64,000 nucleotides of DNA from positions 11,917,016 to 11,981,015 of the forward strand of contig CM022675.1 in NCBI GenBank assembly GCA_012295275.1, given 5' to 3'. Source of the stretch: Chrysomallon squamiferum (lineage: Eukaryota > Mollusca > Gastropoda > Neomphalida > Peltospiridae). Positions within the stretch are counted from its first letter, which is position 1. Each line of letters opens with the position of its first letter. Position numbers and translations under genes: made by a program. Below are positions 32,846 to 49,389 of the stretch, piece after piece. Below the pieces are notes generated by a model. The model searched no databases. It was not told the DNA's origin and saw only the letters and a list, made by a program, of their open reading frames with translations.

Positions 32846-33984
32846 CTGAAAGTATGTGTTATTTAATTACATCAACAACAACAACAACAACAGCATCTGT
32901 AACACACCTCCATTAATCCCATTTTTCATTATCAGTAGAATCTCGAAAAGATACAAACATAACATTCTTACGTACATGGAGACATCTAGATCAGTATGTT
33001 TATCAAAGGTGACAACACATGATTTAAAAAATATATGAAAAAAGAAAGAAAAAAGTTGTTTCAACAGAATCTGGAAATTCATTTCCATTACAATGTTAGA
33101 TCCAAAGACTAGACTCACATACCGCTAAGTGCAGCAAAGTATTTTTGCGCATCTTTTTGCACATCTTTTTGTGTAGTTTGTTCACTCTATCAACCAAGTG
33201 GAAAAAACCCCCATCATTTATTCATTTTTCTCTGATACAGCTATTGATAATTCGCTGTCTCAGGACAAACTTAATTTAACTTTCATACAGCGAGAGCGGC
33301 AAGGGGTATTTCCACATCGTTTACTTTGTTTTACAAAGCAGACTCTGACATTTGCTTTTCTGTACTAACCACAGTGACAGGCACAGAGAGTGTCTAGTTT
33401 CTGTTGAGTAAATTGCTTTTAAAACTGATGCTGTTGTTTACTGTTTCGTCATAACTGAACGACATGCTGAAAACACGTTTATAACTTACGTTTCGGGTGA
33501 CTGAAATTATCTCGAGTATAAATATTCTGTTATTATTATTTTTATTATTATTTTTTTTTTATTTTTTTTTTTTTTACTGTCCAGTATTGCTCATCATTTT
33601 AGGTGGAGCAAATAACATCAAGGTAATCCTAAGTTTTATTCTGTTCATGATGTAAACATCAGACATTTGAGGTTTTGTGACATAAAAGGGAAGGGAAATT
33701 CGTGACGAGGGTGTGTTTGATATGGAATGAATGTTCTGTTGTCTTTAGTGAATATGCACACAGACAAAATTCGGGAACGCCCTGTCACATGAGGACAGCC
33801 TTAGCTTTGGCCTTTACAAAACAATATTGTAAAATAGATACAATATTCCGAAAAATTAAAAATGTCATTGCTTATTTTTGAAAAAATAACAAATAAAAAT
33901 ACAAAAATCAACTGAAACATTATACATTTTAAATTACTGTTATTTATTTATTTTGTTTGTTTGTTTCCTGTCGCCAGGTGAGGA

Positions 33985-34041
<57 letters not shown>

Positions 34042-34880
34042 TATATACACACACACACACACTCACACACACACAGACACACACACAGATATATATATAT
34101 ATATATACACACACATACATAAACACATATATAAACAAAGACACACACACAGTCTCACTCACACACAGATACACACACAGATATATATATATACACACAC
34201 ATACATAAACACATATATAAACAAACACACACACACACACACACACACACATCCTGTAATCACCATAAATATTGACATTAAATGACCAGATAAACTTCTG
34301 TATTTTCAGTTACTTATTTCAGACACATCAGGTTTTAATGTTGTTCTTTCTGCTTTACGCTGTGAATGTTAAGTTAACAAAAAAACATTAATTAATTAAA
34401 TTAGAAATAATAAAGTAAAATATAATATGTGAATAAATAAATTAGTAACAGAAAACAAAGAAAAACTAATACAACGATATAAATAAACAAATAGTTTTGA
34501 TAATCAGTACTATAAAATAGGCAATTAAGGAAAGAAAGAAACAAGTTATATATATAAACAGAACCAGATAGTGATAATATACTAAACTCCATTACATTCT
34601 GTTCGAAATATAATAATTTTATAAAAAAGAAAAAGAAAAAAAAAAAAAAAAAGGATAATAATAACCAGAAATACGAAAAGGAAAGATACATTACCATAAA
34701 AGGTTATCAAAAGATTCCTTGACAATAATTATGTCTTACGACATCACATTGGTCAGAATGCATTTTATTACAAAATAGTCTATTGGTCGACAGCCACTCG
34801 AGAGGCGGGACAAATCTGTCATAATTTCTTGTCACTTAAATATTCTGCTTACGTAATTATTAATAATTTTTTTTATTTTG
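32846..34880. other. Region between tail d and the gene E promoter
   Basis: Copy of 15093-16980. It carries an additional stretch of about 180 bp at 33488-33660 that is missing from the C side but present on the F side (50650-50820), so the C side has a deletion. CA repeats at 33987-34250. Confidence 0.55.
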
Positions 34881-34890
34881 TTCGAGTTAA

Positions 34891-34957
34891 TATAAATTGA
34901 CCGAGAATAAAACTGACGAGCAGAGTGCGGCGAGAAAAGTCTAGAAACTGAAAAGAG
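34891..34957 (+). promoter_or_regulatory. Candidate TATA promoter and untranslated first exon of gene E
   Basis: TATAAA at 34891-34896 and an exon-like stretch ending AAAAGAG before GTAAGT, matching the C and F sides. A short T-rich insertion (TTTTTTATTTTGTT) lies just before the TATA box in this copy only. Confidence 0.5.
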
Positions 34958-35161
34958 GTAAGTTTTTGAAGATGCTATTTTATATATATATATATATATT
35001 CATATATATTTTTTAAAGAAGTAAGTTATGATTATCGATAAAAGTGGGTGTAAAAACTAAAGTTTTGCTCTAATTTCAAGATTTATTATGACACAAGTTC
35101 GTTAATGATGTAACAAATGTTTTTCGGTGTCGAAAAATGTATTTCAATAATAAAACTATGT

Positions 35162-35255
<94 letters not shown>

Positions 35256-35582
35256 CCTCTATCATATATAACAAGAAAGAAATACTGTTACATAACTCCA
35301 TTATGTTCAGATAATTTTATAACTTGAAAGTTGTTTTCAAAAATACACCAGGTATAACGAGCACCCGCTTTTATCATAGCTCTTGATACGTGCAGCCCAG
35401 CTTTTGGGAAGGTCCGTGAAAAAGTCCACTTACTGCTAGATAAAAATAGTAGACCATACTATGTTTGGTAGTGTTATTCTATTTTTATATGTTCGTAATA
35501 AACAAACGTATATAACAAGAAAAAAAGAAAAAAAAAGATAAAAGCAACCACACAAAAATAAACATATAAATAAATACGCAAA

Positions 35583-35677
<95 letters not shown>

Positions 35678-36098
35678 CTAGTGACAAGATGTAATGAAAT
35701 TAGTATAACACTTGGCTTTTTGATGGAGATAGAAATAAAATTTGGTTGCAGCAGAATATTTTAAATTGTACCTAGATCTTTACTAGTCTCAAAATACAAC
35801 AAAGAAATACTGTTACATAACTCCATTATGTTCAGATAATTTTATAACTTGAAACTTGTCTTCAAAAATACACCAGGTATAACGAGCACCCGCTTTTATC
35901 ATAGCTCTTGATACGTGCAGCCCAGCTTTTGGGAAGGTTCGTGAAAAAGTCCACTTACTGCTAGATAAAAATAGTAGACCATACGATGTTTGGTAGCGTT
36001 ATTCTATTTCGTAATAAACAAACGAACATAACAAGAAAAAAAGAAAAAAAAAGATAAAAGCAACCACACAAAAATAAACATATAAATAAATACGCAAA

Positions 36099-36129
<31 letters not shown>

Positions 36130-36576
36130 GCAAATAAATAAATAAATAAATAAATAATTGATGAAAATATGTAATGAAATTAGTATAACACTTGGCTTAT
36201 GATGGAGATAGAAATAAACTTTGGTTGCAGCAGAATATTTAAAATTGTCCCTAGATCTTTACTAGTCCCAAAATTATAAACATCTGACGAACTTTGCTTC
36301 GGTTGAGAGAGGCTGTTTACCCTTTGTTGTTAGTGTTGGTGAGTTACATGTTTAATTAGAGAGACAGACGATAGTTAGAATGTTAGACACGGATCAGTCG
36401 AAGAAAAACTAACTATTTAACGTCACAGTGAGGACGGCTGGTTAGTATGTTAGAACATGAATGAAATAAATTTTGATGTCAAACTGAGAACGACGAATTG
36501 GACGAGAAGCTAATTGTCTGTGTGTACTTTAGTGTGTTAGAAATGGGTTTATGAATATATTAAAGAAAGTTGTAAC

Positions 36577-36613
<37 letters not shown>

Positions 36614-37231
36614 AGTAATGTGATTCAGGGATCACAAGTTTCGCTTCAGTGCTTGATGTATTTCGCAAATTTCAAAAGTCGTTACAAACTTTTCAGAATG
36701 TGAATTCAAGCGAACGGAAGCGTTCTAATTTAAAATGAGTACTTTTGTACTTTTTAATACAAACACGAAATGTTTTGCTGCTTCAGGAAAAAATTAAGCC
36801 CTGAATCAAATTCAAGTTTTTATCAAGCGAAGAAATGAATAATAAGCTTTTTGTTTGCTCTTTCGATGCGAGTCCTTTACTTGACGAAAGTCGGACCCAC
36901 ACCCACAAAACAAATGAAAAAAAAAAAAAAAAAAAAAAAAAAAACTGCCTCTGACGTCATAACTAAAGGATGCGTTCAAGATCAGTGGTGGAATTAAATA
37001 AGCGTCAGAACATAATGGCGGCGTCCTGTGACTTGAGCGCGCCTAACTCCAACTTTCTTTTGTATATTATATATTTTTTTTAGCTTATTTATGAATTTTT
37101 TAAATAACTTTTATTGAAATTTTGGTCATTTCATTTCAATGTAAAAAAGTTTCGCATGAAAAATTAAGAGTTTTATAGCATAAAAAATTCCAAATCTTTC
37201 AAAGTGAAAGGCAAATTACTATATTATTATG

Positions 37232-37311
<80 letters not shown>

Positions 37312-37628
37312 ACTACATTTTCGTTTTAAAAGGAAAAATAGCGTGGCTATGGATAAGTGCACACAACCATAAAAAGTTATATTGCCTAAAGCATTTTTAT
37401 AAATACCAAAAAAAGAAGTGTCACTAGTCCCATAGAAATAATAGCTTCATTTGTTTCTGTGTATATGCATGTTCTTGTTTGTACGTGTGCATGTTTCTGT
37501 TGTATAGTTTTGTTTTTGCGTTTGTATGTCTCTGTTTTGACATGTTTCTGTTTGATTACTTCAATGTATCTATTGGTATTAGTCAGCTTTTTTTTCGGGG
37601 GCGGGGCGCATGCTTGTGTTTGTGCATG

Positions 37629-37675
<47 letters not shown>

Positions 37676-37877
37676 TCAGGTTTCAAACTTCGGTCTGCCT
37701 GTTTGTTTATGACCGTTATTTTTTTTGTATCGATCTTTCGATCTAGTTGTTTATTTATTTGTATGTCTGTCTGTCTACCTTCTAACTCTCTACCTATCCA
37801 TTCATCAACAGATATTGATATTTTCCAGTTAACTGGTTTTACGTTTACTCTCAAAATCTGTTTCAGAGTATTCAACA
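34958..37877 (+). other. Gene E 5' UTR intron
   Basis: Contains (TC)n at 35166-35223, the approximately 500-bp tandem duplication with (AAAT)n tracts (35278-36250), an A tract at 36579-36611, a second A-rich tract at 36915-36944, (TTA)n at 37225-37310 and (GT)n at 37631-37673. No gene. Confidence 0.6.
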
Positions 37878-40579
37878 ATGTTGAGGATCTTTCTCTTTCT
37901 CACATTTGTAGCAGGAGTCGTGACAGGTAACTTTTAACAATCAACAAATAGACACAAATAAACACCCAGACAAACACACAGATATCCACAATTGCATGTA
38001 TGTCTGTACACACAGACGTGTGAATGTTCGTGTATGTACCGGACCAACTATCCGGCGTCCTGAAATCCGGAAAGACCAGAAAACCAGAAGTTTTTTCCCC
38101 CGACGCTAATTTCATAGTTCGCGCGCGCGATTGATTTTCCTCACCAGACCGGAACTACTCTTTCAAGCCGCGTGGCGTTCATTCACTCGCCTCATTGTTT
38201 TACGTATCCAGTCGGCAATTTTCTTTACTCCCCAAGGAGTCCGGATAATTGGTCCGGTACCCGTATATATCTATATCTATATATGCATGCATGTATAGAT
38301 ATATCTATTTAGGAATCCGTATTATGTTGTCGGATTAGACTATATACTATATATAAAATGTATGTAGAAATATATACAATGGTACCTTGACTTACGAGTG
38401 CATCGACTTACGATTTTTCCGAGTTACGAGCATCCGTCCCGGTCGATTTTTTGCTTTGAGTTGCGAGCCAGAATTCCAGTTACAAGCGAGCTTCAGATAG
38501 GGCGCCGCTAGTTGGCGCAACGAACAACACAACATCCGGCCATCATCCCTCGTCTCACTCGTTTACTTCATGTAGTTAAATCGCCGCGAAAACATCTCTG
38601 TTGTGTTGTACTCGCGTTTTGTGCAGGATTTCATTTTTCTGGTCGTGGGTGCAAAGGACACTGCTGAGAAAAAAGAAGCGGGTGAAGTCCATTGAATTAA
38701 AGCTTGAATTCATAGAAAAACATGAGCGAGGTGTGTATGTAGTCGACATGGCTAGGCAGTACGAGCGTGGTACTTCTACCATATGTACCATACTGAAGCT
38801 GAAGGACTCGATAAAGGCTGTAACTCCAGTTAAAGGCGTTAAACTAACTTGTCTGATTTCCAAGATAAATACACTTTACAAAACCAATTTATTTCTTTAC
38901 ATTCTCTTTTAGTTTGTTTTTATGCAACATTTGCCATTTATAAATACATTTTTCTTATTTAAAAACACTTTACCAAAAAAAAAAAAAAAAAAAAAAGGTG
39001 GTTTTGGAGGCCCTGGAACGGATTAATGGTATTTCAATTAATTTCAGTTGGGAAAATTAATTTGATATACGAGCAAATTGAGATACGAGCTAGGTCACGG
39101 AACGAATTAAACTCGTAAGTCAAGGTACCCACTTGTACTGCGTTCAGTACTGATGTGGCAATCAGCGCTATTGTAAGACTGCGCTGCGCGTTCTTACGAT
39201 CCTTTGACTTTTACGTCAATCTTGAGATCACTGGAAAACACCTTGTGCGTGCTTTCTGATACTGCTGCCATCTTGCGGTGCGGATATCAGCTTTATCCTG
39301 TTACAGTAAGAAGCGTTCCACCTGATTTCCTAAGACGGTAACCAGTTGTTTGTCTCAGTCTGCAGTCCTAAGTAAAACAAAAACTGACTGTTTTATTTAA
39401 CAATTCATCGCTCTAGACAGTAGTAGAACCTCGCGTATTGACTGCGTTGTATACTCATCAGTGATCAAGACAATCATTTATTTATCTGTTTCTAAACCAG
39501 CATTTAAACTGAAGAAGTAGCTTTGAACAATATATACGTAAATAGTATATACCTGTCTGTGAGTAATTCATCGAAGTGAATACAGTTCCTTTCCAAAAAG
39601 GTTGAATTTTCTGTCAGAGTTCGAAAGTACAGAACTTTATTAGTCATCATATCTTGCCACTATGTTCAAAGAAATATATATATATATACGTAAAGTCTCC
39701 TCTGTGTGTGAGTGTGTGTGCGTGTGCGCGCGTATTTATGTTTGTTTGTTTGAATGTGTTTATGTTTTTCAGGTGAATCTAATGTGTACTTCGACTGTCG
39801 GCGAAATGGCCAGGATTGTAAGAGAGATAACTCTTGTAAGGACGCTGACGGAATGTGTTCGTGTGATGGCCGTTCAGTTGGTATCGACTGTTCTGTTGCA
39901 TCAGGTAAGTCATTAAATACGTGATCGTTTACACATACGAACACACACACGCACACACACGCACACGTATGTGAAAACGCGCACGTGTTTTCTGACAGAG
40001 TTGCTGTCTCTCTCTACACACACATGCGCACGCTTTTATTCCACTAAACACAAATAGAACAGTTTGTTGAAAAAAAAAAAAAAAAAAAAAATTAAAACAA
40101 CAACAGTAACGAACTGTTTTATATTTCCTACTTTCATTTTTTTCTCTCTTCCTCTTTTTTTTTTTTTTTACTACACCGAAAGAACACTTAAAATTCACTT
40201 ATGCAACGAATACGCCACAATACAGACTTACTTACCAAGTCACCTGATTTTATGTTATTTCTTTAAATAAATGAAGGGTTGGTTGGAGGTGGCGAATGTG
40301 CAAAAATGCAGGATCCGTGTGGTAAAGAAGGCGGTATCTGTTATTCAGCTTCTTCGTCCACTATAGCGTGTTCCTGTCCACCAGATACTTATGGAATGGG
40401 CTGTAAGGAAAAAAGAAGTAAGTTTATAATGCACCGTCTGACCATTCATCCTCCTGTCGTTTTTCTGTGTCAGTTCATTATTCCACGTTCCTCCATCAGT
40501 CTATCCATTTTATTATGTCTGTGTGCCTGCCCTACTCTCTCTCACTCTCTCTCTCTCTCTGTCTCTCTCTTTCTCTCTC

Positions 40580-40614
<35 letters not shown>

Positions 40615-40848
40615 CTCTCTCTTTCTCTTTCTCTCTCTGTCTCTCTGTGTCTCTCTCTCTCTGTCTCTCTATCTTTCTCTCTCTGTCTCTCTCTTTCTCT
40701 GTCTCTCTCTTTCTCTGTCTCTCTATCTGTCTCTCTCTTTCTGTCTCTCTCTGTGTCTCTCTCTTTCTCTCTCTTTCTCTTTCTCTCTTTCTCTTTCTCT
40801 CTCTCTTTCTCTCTCTCTTTCTCTGTGTGTGTCTCTATCTCTCTCTCT

Positions 40849-40941
<93 letters not shown>

Positions 40942-41587
40942 GTATCTAACTCGTCTCTGAAGTTATCTGTCAGCCTATCGGTCTAACAATACATCCATCC
41001 ATTCTTTCTTTTCTAGTCTGTCTCTCTGTCTATCTATCTATCTATCTATCTATCTACATGTCTGTCTATTAGCCTATCTATCAATCCATCTTTGTTTATT
41101 TCCTATCAGACTTCTATCTGGGTCTATTTTGTATCTGTGTTGTGCCCTCTGTCTCATGCTTAGTTTTGGCACACTTTTCTCTCAATAACATTTTCATAAA
41201 ATCAGCTTTTATAATCTTAAATCATTAAATCCTTAAGAGAGGGAGAGAAAATAGAAACAGAAAAAAAAAGAGAAAAAAAAACGAAAAACAAAACAAAAAA
41301 AACGAAAAGAAAAAAAAGAAAAAAGAAAAGAGACAAAAATGAAAGTAGGAAATATAAAACAGTTCGTTACTGTTGTTGTTGTCGTCGTTGTTGTTCCAGT
41401 ACAGGTGAAGTGCTCGGAAGATTCGATGGAGATGACGGTCGTACTGCTTGGAACATTCGGCGGAGTCATGTATATAGAAGGTCAGAGAAACGTGAACGAT
41501 TGTCAGTTCATGAAGAAATCGAAGGACGGCTTTGCCCAGTACTCTCTTAATGTATCAGATACAGCTTGTGGAGAACTAGTTAATACG
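37878..41587 (+). CDS. Gene E: EGF/EGF/ZP protein, 5' part (exons 1-4)
   Basis: Exons 37878..37926 (MLRIFLFLTFVAGVVT), 39773..39904 (EGF-1: CRRNGQDCKRDNSCKDADGM then CSCDGRSVGIDC), 40277..40417 (EGF-2: GECAKMQDPCGKEGGIC onward) and 41400..41587 (ZP-N start QVKCSEDSMEMTVV). 170 residues, all phases matching gene C, no stops. The N gap begins six bases before the expected exon 5, so the rest of the gene is not in this contig. EGF-1 and the first residues of EGF-2 differ clearly from C, while exon 4 is the same protein. F is its near-identical mirror copy. Confidence 0.83.
38039..38257. mobile_element. MITE in gene E intron 1
   Basis: Same element as at 20104, 219 bp, TA at both ends, with an internal deletion shared with the F copy. 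Confidence 0.72.
38377..39135 (+). mobile_element. Tigger/pogo-like element in gene E intron 1
   Basis: Ends CAATGGTACCTTGACTTACG and its inverse, TA on both sides. Encodes KSIELKLEFIEKHERGVYVV then DMARQYERGTSTICTILKLK. No catalytic domain. Confidence 0.76.
40097..40140 (-). repeat. Inverted copy of the exon 4 upstream sequence inside intron 2 of gene E
   Basis: CAGTAACGAACTGTTTTATA here is the reverse complement of 41336-41380, just before exon 4. Gene F has the same insertion (44695-44740, opposite strand). Gene C has unrelated sequence there. Confidence 0.65.
40537..40939 (+). repeat. (TC)n microsatellite in gene E intron 3
   Basis: TC array interrupted by TTTC and TGTC, longer and more varied than in gene C. 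Confidence 0.95.
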
Positions 41588-42186
41588 GTGTGTATCTATG
41601 TGTGTGCGTGCGTGCGTGCGTGTGTGTGTGTTATATATATTTATATCTCTCTGTTATTATAATACGATGATAATTTGATAAGACAATAGTATAATAAGAC
41701 AATCTCTTGTGTCGTCGCAGAACAATGAGAAACTGTTTCATCTCAGCTCTTGGTCGTGAACACGACCAGTAATGACTTGTTTAATTACTCTCTTTGACTT
41801 TGTAATACCATTAATACTAAACTGATGTTTACTTGTTATGCAGGCGTATATGTATATGAGTCATTTTTTCAAAACCGTGATTTGATAATAAAAATAAAAA
41901 TAATAATAATAATAATAATTATAAAAATAACAACAACACAAGAACAACAATAATAATAGTAGATTGATGCTGACAGTAGTAGCACTAGTGCTAGCAGTAA
42001 TTCTAGTAATACTAGGAATAATAATAATAATCATAGCAATAATTTAAAAAAACCCCTATATTTTAATGATATAAATGATTTCAAGTTTTTTTATATTTTT
42101 TATTCATGTTCTATTACTGTAATGGTATCTACTACGAACACCACGAATACTGTTCCTCTTCTTTTACATATTGTTATTTATTATTC
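41588..42186 (+). other. Gene E intron 4, cut by the gap
   Basis: AAT- and AAC-rich intron like 23620-24200 of gene C. It ends in TTATTC at the gap, the start of the exon 5 acceptor. Confidence 0.7.
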
Positions 42187-42386
42187 NNNNNNNNNNNNNN
42201 NNNNNNNNNNNNNNNNNNNNNNNNNNNNNNNNNNNNNNNNNNNNNNNNNNNNNNNNNNNNNNNNNNNNNNNNNNNNNNNNNNNNNNNNNNNNNNNNNNNN
42301 NNNNNNNNNNNNNNNNNNNNNNNNNNNNNNNNNNNNNNNNNNNNNNNNNNNNNNNNNNNNNNNNNNNNNNNNNNNNNNNNNNNNNN
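42187..42386. other. Assembly gap, 200 N, at the centre of a large inverted repeat
   Basis: 200 N. To the left is gene E ending at exon 5; to the right is gene F starting, reversed, in intron 5. A 200-bp distance is a placeholder. Confidence 0.95.
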
Positions 42387-42531
42387 GTATGGAAGGATGG
42401 ATTTTAGACTGTTTATATTACGCTGGTATATTACACAGGTATGAATGTGTATATTTAACGTATAATAATTATTAGGTATATGTGTAGGTGTGTAGATACG
42501 TATGTTATTGCACATGCAGACATTAACTCAC

Positions 42532-43799
42532 CCTTCTGATTGTATGTTGTCCAGTTTTTTGCTCACACTCACGGTACTGATATCATCTCTCGTACAAGTC
42601 ACAGTGACCTTGACATCGAGGCTTGTCAGAAACATCGAATTAAACTGTATGATGAAATCTCTCGACCGATTATTTGTCTGAATAATAAATAACAATATGT
42701 AAAAGAAGAGGAACAGTATTCGTGGTGTTCATAGTAGTTATCATTACAGTAACAGAACATGAATAAAAAATATAAAAAAACTTGAAATCATTTATATCAT
42801 TAAAATATAGGTTTTTTTTTAATTATTGCTATGATTATTATTATTATTCCTAGTATTACTAGAATTACTACTAGCACTAGTGCTACTACTGTCAGCATCA
42901 ATCTACTATTATTATTGTTGTTCTTGTGTTGTTGTTATTTTTATTATTATTATTATTATTATTATTTTTATTTTTATTATCAAATCACGGTTTTGAAAAA
43001 ATGACTCGTGTACGCCTGCATAACAAGTAAACATCAGTTTAGTATTAATGGTATTACAAAGTCAAAGAGAGTAATTAAACAAGTCATTACTGGTCGTGTA
43101 CACGACCAAGAGCTGAGATGAAACAGTTTCTCATTGTTCTGCGACGACACAAGAGATTGTCTTATTATACTATTGTCTTATCAAATTATCATCGTATTAT
43201 AATAACAGAGAGATATAAATATATATAACACACACACACGCACGCACGCACGCACACACATAGATACACACCGTATTAACTAGTTCTCCACAAGCTGTAT
43301 CTGATACATTAAGAGAGTACTGGGCAAAGCCGTCCTTCGATTTCTTCATGAACTGACAATCGTTCACGTTTCTCTGACCTTCTATATACATGACTCCGCC
43401 GAATGTTCCAAGCAGTACGACCGTCATCTCCATCGAATCTTCCGAGCACTTCACCTGTACTGGAACAACAACGACGACAACAACAACAGTAACGAACTGT
43501 TTTATATTTCCTACTTTCATTTTTGTCTCTTTTCTTTTTTCTTTTTTTTCTTTTCGTTTTTTTTTTTTTGTTTTTCGTTTTTTTTTTTTTTTTTTTCTGT
43601 TTCTATTTTCTCTCCCTCTCTTAAGGATTTAATGATTTAAGATTATAAAAGCTGATTTTATGAAAATGTTATTGAGAGAAAAGTGTGCCAAAACTAAGCA
43701 TGAGACAGAGGGCACAACACAGATACAAAATAGACCCAGATAGAAGTCTGATAGGAAATAAACAAAGATGGATTGATAGATAGGCTAATAGACAGACAT

Positions 43800-43833
<34 letters not shown>

Positions 43834-43922
43834 CAGACAGAGACAGACTAGAAAAGAAAGAATGGATGGATGTATTGTTAGACCGATAGGCTGACAGATA
43901 ACTTCAGAGACGAGTTAGATAC

Positions 43923-43974
<52 letters not shown>

Positions 43975-44218
43975 GAGAGAAAAAGAGAGAGAGAGATAGA
44001 GACACACACAGAGAAAGAGAGAGAGAAAGAGAGAGAGAAAGAGAAAGAGAGAAAGAGAAAGAGAGAGAAAGAGAGAGACACAGAGAGAGACAGAAAGAGA
44101 GAGACAGATAGAGAGACAGAGAAAGAGAGAGACAGAGAAAGAGAGAGACAGAGAGAAAAGATAGAGAGAGAGAGAGAGAGAGACACAGAGAGACAGAGAG
44201 AGAAAGAGAAAGAGAGAG

Positions 44219-44253
<35 letters not shown>

Positions 44254-46955
44254 GAGAGAGAAAGAGAGAGACAGAGAGAGAGAGAGAGAGTGAGAGAGAG
44301 TATATCAGGCACACAGACATAATAAAATGGATAGACTGATGGAGGAACGTGGAATAATGAACTGACACAGAAAAACGACAGGAGGATGAATGGTCAGACG
44401 GTGCATTATAAACTTACTTCTTTTTTCCTTACAGCCCATTCCATAAGTATCTGGTGGACAGGAACACGCTATAGTGGACGAAGAAGCTGAATAACAGATA
44501 CCGCCTTCTTTACCACACGGATCCTGCATTTTTGCACATTCGCCACCTCCAACCAACCCTTCATTTATTTAAAGAAATAACATAAAATCAGGTGACTTGG
44601 TAAGTAAGTCTGTATTGTGGCGTATTCGTTGCATAAGTGAATTTTAAGTGTTCTTTCGGTGTAGTAAAAAAAAAAAAAGAGGAAGAGAGAAAAAAATGAA
44701 AGTAGGAAATATAAAACAGTTCGTTACTGTTGTTGTTTTAATTTTTTTTTTTTTTTTTTTTTCAACAAACTGTTCTATTTGTGTTTAGTGGAATAAAAGC
44801 GTGCGCATGTGTGTGTAGAGAGAGACAGCAACTCTGTCAGAAAACACGTGCGCGTTTTCACATACGTGTGCGTGTGTGTGCGTGTGTGTGTTCGTATGTG
44901 TAAACGATCACGTATTTAATGACTTACCTGATGCAACAGAACAGTCGATACCAACTGAACGGCCATCACACGAACACATTCCGTCAGCGTCCTTACAAGA
45001 GTTATCTCTCTTACAATCCTGGCCATTTCGCCGACAGTCGAAGTACACATTAGATTCACCTGAAAAACATAAACACATTCAAACAAACAAACATAAATAC
45101 GCGCGCACACGCACACACACTCACACACAGAGGAGACTTTACGTATATATATATATATTTCTTTGAACATAGTGGCAAGATATGATGACTAATAAAGTTC
45201 TGTACTTTCGAACTCTGACAGAAAATTCAACCTTTTTTGGAAAGGAACTGTATTCACTTCGATGAATTACTCACAGACAGGTATATACTATTTACGTATA
45301 TATTGTTCAAAGCTACTTCTTCAGTTTAAATGCTGGTTTAGAAACAGATAAATAAATGATTGTCTTGATCACTGATGAGTATACAACGCAGTCAATACGC
45401 GAGGTTCTACTACTGTCTAGAGCGATGAATTGTTAAATAAAACAGTCAGTTTTTTGTTTTACTTAGGACTGCAGACTGAGACAAACAACTGGTTACCGTC
45501 TTAGGAAATCAGGTGGAACGCTTCTTACTGTAACAGGATAAAGCTGATATCCGCACCGCAAGATGGCAGCAGTATCAGAAAGCACGCACAAGGTGTTTTC
45601 CAGTGATCTCAAGATTGACGTAAAAGTCAAAGGATCGTAAAGAACGCGCAGCGCAGTCTTACAATAGCGCTGATTGCCACATCAGTACTGAACGCAGTAC
45701 AAGTGGGTACCTTGACTTACGAGTTTAATTCGTTCCGTGACCTAGCTCGTATCTCAATTTGCTCGTATATCAAATTAATTTTCCCAACTGAAATTAATTG
45801 AAATACCATTAATCCGTTCCAGGGCCTCCAAAACCACCTTTTTTTTTTTCTTTTTTTTTTGGTAAAGTGTTTTTAAATAAGAAAAATGTATTTATAAATG
45901 GCAAATGTTGCATAAAAACAAACTAAAAGAGAATGTAAAGAAATAAATTGGTTTTGTAAAGTGTATTTATCTTGGAAATCAGACAAGTTAGTTTAACGCC
46001 TTTAACTGGAGTTACAGCCTTTATCGAGTCCTTCAGCTTCAGTATGGTACATATGGTAGAAGTACCACGCTCGTACTGCCTAGCCATGTCGACTACATAC
46101 ACACCTCGCTCATGTTTTTCTATGAATTCAAGCTTTAATTCAATGGACTTCACCCGCTTCTTTTTCTCAGCAGTGTCCTTTGCACCCACGACCAGAAAAA
46201 TGAAATCCTGCACAAAACGCGAGTACAACACAACAGAGATGTTTTCGCGGCGATTTAACTACATGAAGTAAACGAGTGAGACGAGGGATGATGGCCGGAT
46301 GTTGTGTTGTTCGTTGCGCCAACTAGCGGCGCCCTATCTGAAGCTCGCTTGTAACTGGAATTCTGGCTCGCAACTCAAAGCAAAAAATCGACCGGGACGG
46401 ATGCTCGTAACTCGGAAAAATCGTAAGTCGATGCACTCGTAAGTCAAGGTACCATTGTATATATTTCTACATACATTTTATATATAGTATATAGTCTAAT
46501 CCGACAACATAATACGGATTCCTAAATAGATATATCTATACATGCATGCATATATAGATATAGATATATACGGGTACCGGACCAATTATCCGACTCCTTG
46601 GGGAGTAAAGAAAATTGCCGACTGGATACGTAAAACAATGAGGCGAGTGAATGAACGCCACGCGGCTTGAAAGAGTAGTTCCGGTCTGGTGAGGAAAATC
46701 AATCGCGCGCGCGAACTATGAAATTAGCGTCGGGGGAAAAAACTTCTGGTTTTCTGGTCTTTCCGGATTTCAGGACGCCGGATAGTTGGTCCGGTACATA
46801 CACGAACATTCACACGTCTGTGTGTACAGACATACATGCAATTGTGGATATCTGTGTGTTTGTCTGGGTGTTTATTTGTGTCTATTTGTTGATTGTTAAA
46901 AGTTACCTGTCACGACTCCTGCTACAAATGTGAGAAAGAGAAAGATCCTCAACAT
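42532..46955 (-). CDS. Gene F: EGF/EGF/ZP protein, 5' part (exons 1-5)
   Basis: Exons on the minus strand: 46907..46955, 44928..45059, 44418..44558, 43272..43459, 42532..42677. 218 residues: signal peptide, both EGF domains and ZP-N through TNNRSRDFIIQFNSMFLTSL and VTVTCTRDD. The first four exons appear identical in protein to gene E, and introns agree apart from small indels, mostly in homopolymers. Exons 6-10 would lie in the gap. The upstream half of the arm (47-51 kb) differs more from E, so F is unlikely to be only a copy of the same reads. Confidence 0.82.
43925..44300 (-). repeat. (GA)n microsatellite in gene F intron 3
   Basis: Mirror of the TC array in E, shorter by some tens of bases. 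Confidence 0.95.
45700..46457 (-). mobile_element. Tigger/pogo-like element in gene F intron 1
   Basis: Reverse orientation. Ends and TA flanks conserved; the same helix-turn-helix fragment (DMARQYERGTSTICTI). Confidence 0.76.
46577..46794. mobile_element. MITE in gene F intron 1
   Basis: Mirror of the E copy with the same internal deletion. CCGGACCAATTATCCG ends with TA flanks. Confidence 0.72.
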
Positions 46956-49322
<2,367 letters not shown>

Positions 49323-49389
49323 CTCTTTTCAGTTTCTAGACTTTTCTCGCCGCACTCTGCTCGTCAGTTTTATTCTCGGTCAATTTATA
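49323..49389 (-). promoter_or_regulatory. Candidate TATA promoter and untranslated first exon of gene F
   Basis: Reverse complement of the C-side block: donor at 49322, TATA box at 49384-49389. Confidence 0.5.

Noticed and set aside
42106-42515. Frames crossing the 42187-42386 N gap
   Set aside because: Their middle is unknown bases; they have no meaning.
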